The notes under the pieces: generated by a model
What the model was told of the DNA's origin: nothing
The model's database searches: none
The model's input: only the letters and a program-made list of their open reading frames with translations
DNA from: Elusimicrobiota bacterium
GTDB taxonomy: Bacteria; Elusimicrobiota; Elusimicrobia; 2-02-FULL-39-32
DNA: 6,623 nucleotides
NCBI GenBank assembly: GCA_023249835.1
Contig: JAHFBY010000096.1
Span: 1 to 6,623, forward strand
Direction: 5' to 3'
Part shown: in pieces, positions 5,886-6,623 of the stretch
How positions within the stretch are numbered: position 1 is the first letter of the stretch
Layout of the letters: each line of letters starts with the position of its first letter
Made by a program: the position numbers and the translations under genes

Positions 5886-6623
5886 TTAATTAGATTGCGG
5901 TTTTATCGGTCGAAATATTTTTACTGATTCTGCCAAAAGAACCAACGCCACGATCAATAAACAAAGCGCGGTGGATCCCACCGGATGAAATAACGGCCCG
6001 CCTTGAAAAAGGCCAAAGAGCCACGGTTTAATGGACAAGGTTAAAGAACATAAAGTGGTCACCATCATTAAAGACGCGGGCACAAAAGTGATCCACCACC
6101 TTTGTCCGCAAGCTCTAAGCCAAACCGTAACGGCCATGAGCGTTAAAGCGGCTAAAAGCTGGTTAGTCGCGCCAAAGACCGGCCAAAACAGTTTCCAAAG
6201 CGGGCCTTTAGCGCCGGCGTTGGTAAACATCAACGCCAAGGGAATGAGCAATGAAATAAAAGTGGCAAGCCACGCGCCTACCTTGCCTTTAAGTCCGGTA
6301 AGTTCTTGCAGGATATAGCGGCTTAAGCGAGTGGTGACGTCCAAGGTGTCATAGATGAAAGTGGCAAACGCCAATTTACCGAAAGTAACCCCGGCAGAAA
6401 AACTAATCCCGAACAATCCCATAAAGTGCGCTAGGCCCCGCGCATAGATTTCGTCTGGACCCAAATCTAAAGCCGGGTCCCCCTTGGGCAGGATCATGAT
6501 CGTTGATAAGGCAATGAGCGCGATCAAAGATTCCAGGAGCATTCCGCCATAACCCACGGCCACGGCGTCGCGTTCCTGGCGCAACTGTTTGGAGGTGGTT
6601 CCGCTGGCCACTAAACCATGAAA
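5886..6623 (-). CDS. cstA: CstA-family carbon starvation transporter, C-terminal part (cut by window edge)
   Basis: CstA proteins are inner-membrane transporters that import peptides, and in some bacteria pyruvate, notably under carbon limitation. The visible 245 residues begin FHGLVASGTTSKQL, which matches the family's conserved FH-L-SGTTPK block, and the frame stays open to the right edge; the GTG at 6609-6611 is therefore internal and not a start. Hydrophobic segments lie at about residues 22-43, 66-90, 116-133, 144-167, 177-196 and 217-231 of the visible part. Other family marks are the YDTLDVTTRLSRYILQEL block at 91-108 and FGATNQLLAALTL at 150-162. The usual protein is about 500-700 residues, so the N-terminal half or more is missing. 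It ends with a short charged tail (KIFRPIKPQSN). Its stop is 120 bases before the DUF4143 ATPase, with a nested inverted repeat between, so it may be a separate transcript. Confidence 0.92.
   Translation of the reverse strand, partial: FHGLVASGTTSKQLRQERDAVAVGYGGMLLESLIALIALSTIMILPKGDPALDLGPDEIYARGLAHFMGLFGISFSAGVTFGKLAFATFIYDTLDVTTRLSRYILQELTGLKGKVGAWLATFISLLIPLALMFTNAGAKGPLWKLFWPVFGATNQLLAALTLMAVTVWLRACGQRWWITFVPASLMMVTTLCSLTLSIKPWLFGLFQGGPLFHPVGSTALCLLIVALVLLAESVKIFRPIKPQSN

Noticed and set aside
5806..5889. Plus-strand 27-codon reading frame (begins MNNTNNQPF) divergent from the DUF4143 ATPase
   Set aside because: It has no ribosome binding site, its first codons are simply the antisense of the 22-base repeat, its end overlaps the cstA stop, and the peptide shows no recognisable feature.
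6609..6611. GTG as start of the CstA-like protein
   Set aside because: The frame is open upstream to the window edge and the residues before it (FHGL) continue the conserved FH-L-SGTT block, so the gene is simply cut by the window.

Overview
The window reads as bacterial chromosome with ordinary housekeeping genes. Every gene I can support is on the minus strand, so transcription runs from high to low coordinates. In order of transcription they are: the C-terminal part of a CstA-type transporter (5886 to the right edge), an AAA+ ATPase of the AAA_14/DUF4143 type (4446-5765), holo-ACP synthase acpS (4026-4409), NAD(P)H-hydrate dehydratase nnrD (3097-4029), a second AAA+ ATPase of the archaeal-ATPase/DUF234 type (1654-3042), an M20D amidohydrolase (481-1638), and the N-terminal half of thiamine-monophosphate kinase thiL (left edge to 461). 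I saw no RNA gene, CRISPR array or insertion sequence, and no gap between genes longer than 120 bases.

The organism cannot be fixed from this sequence. GC content is moderate and gaps are short. The mixture of acpS-nnrD, a CstA transporter and several DUF234/DUF4143-type ATPases would suit an uncultured lineage such as Elusimicrobiota or Omnitrophota, but that is only a guess; the ATPase families are also common in archaea and Bacteroidota.

The housekeeping genes serve cofactors and maintenance. AcpS activates acyl carrier protein with the CoA-derived arm, NnrD repairs hydrated NAD(P)H, and ThiL completes thiamine pyrophosphate. CstA imports peptides or pyruvate, and the M20D enzyme probably releases amino acids from N-acyl conjugates or peptides. 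acpS and nnrD overlap by four bases (GTGA) and are clearly coupled. The DUF234 ATPase, amidohydrolase and thiL follow one another with 15- and 19-base gaps and probably share a transcript.

The least ordinary part is the pair of AAA+ ATPases. They belong to different families, each ends in a nuclease-fold domain, and they bracket acpS-nnrD. Each has unusual AT-rich symmetric DNA at its start. The DUF234 gene has a good sigma70-like promoter whose spacer contains a perfect 13-base palindrome and whose -10 box lies in an 18-base near-palindrome. The DUF4143 gene has a 22-base element present twice at a 33-base period, the nearer copy of which can fold with the ribosome binding site in the loop. 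Both genes start in the identical context TACAAATG. These look like self-contained, self-regulated units placed in a housekeeping cluster; that reading is inference.
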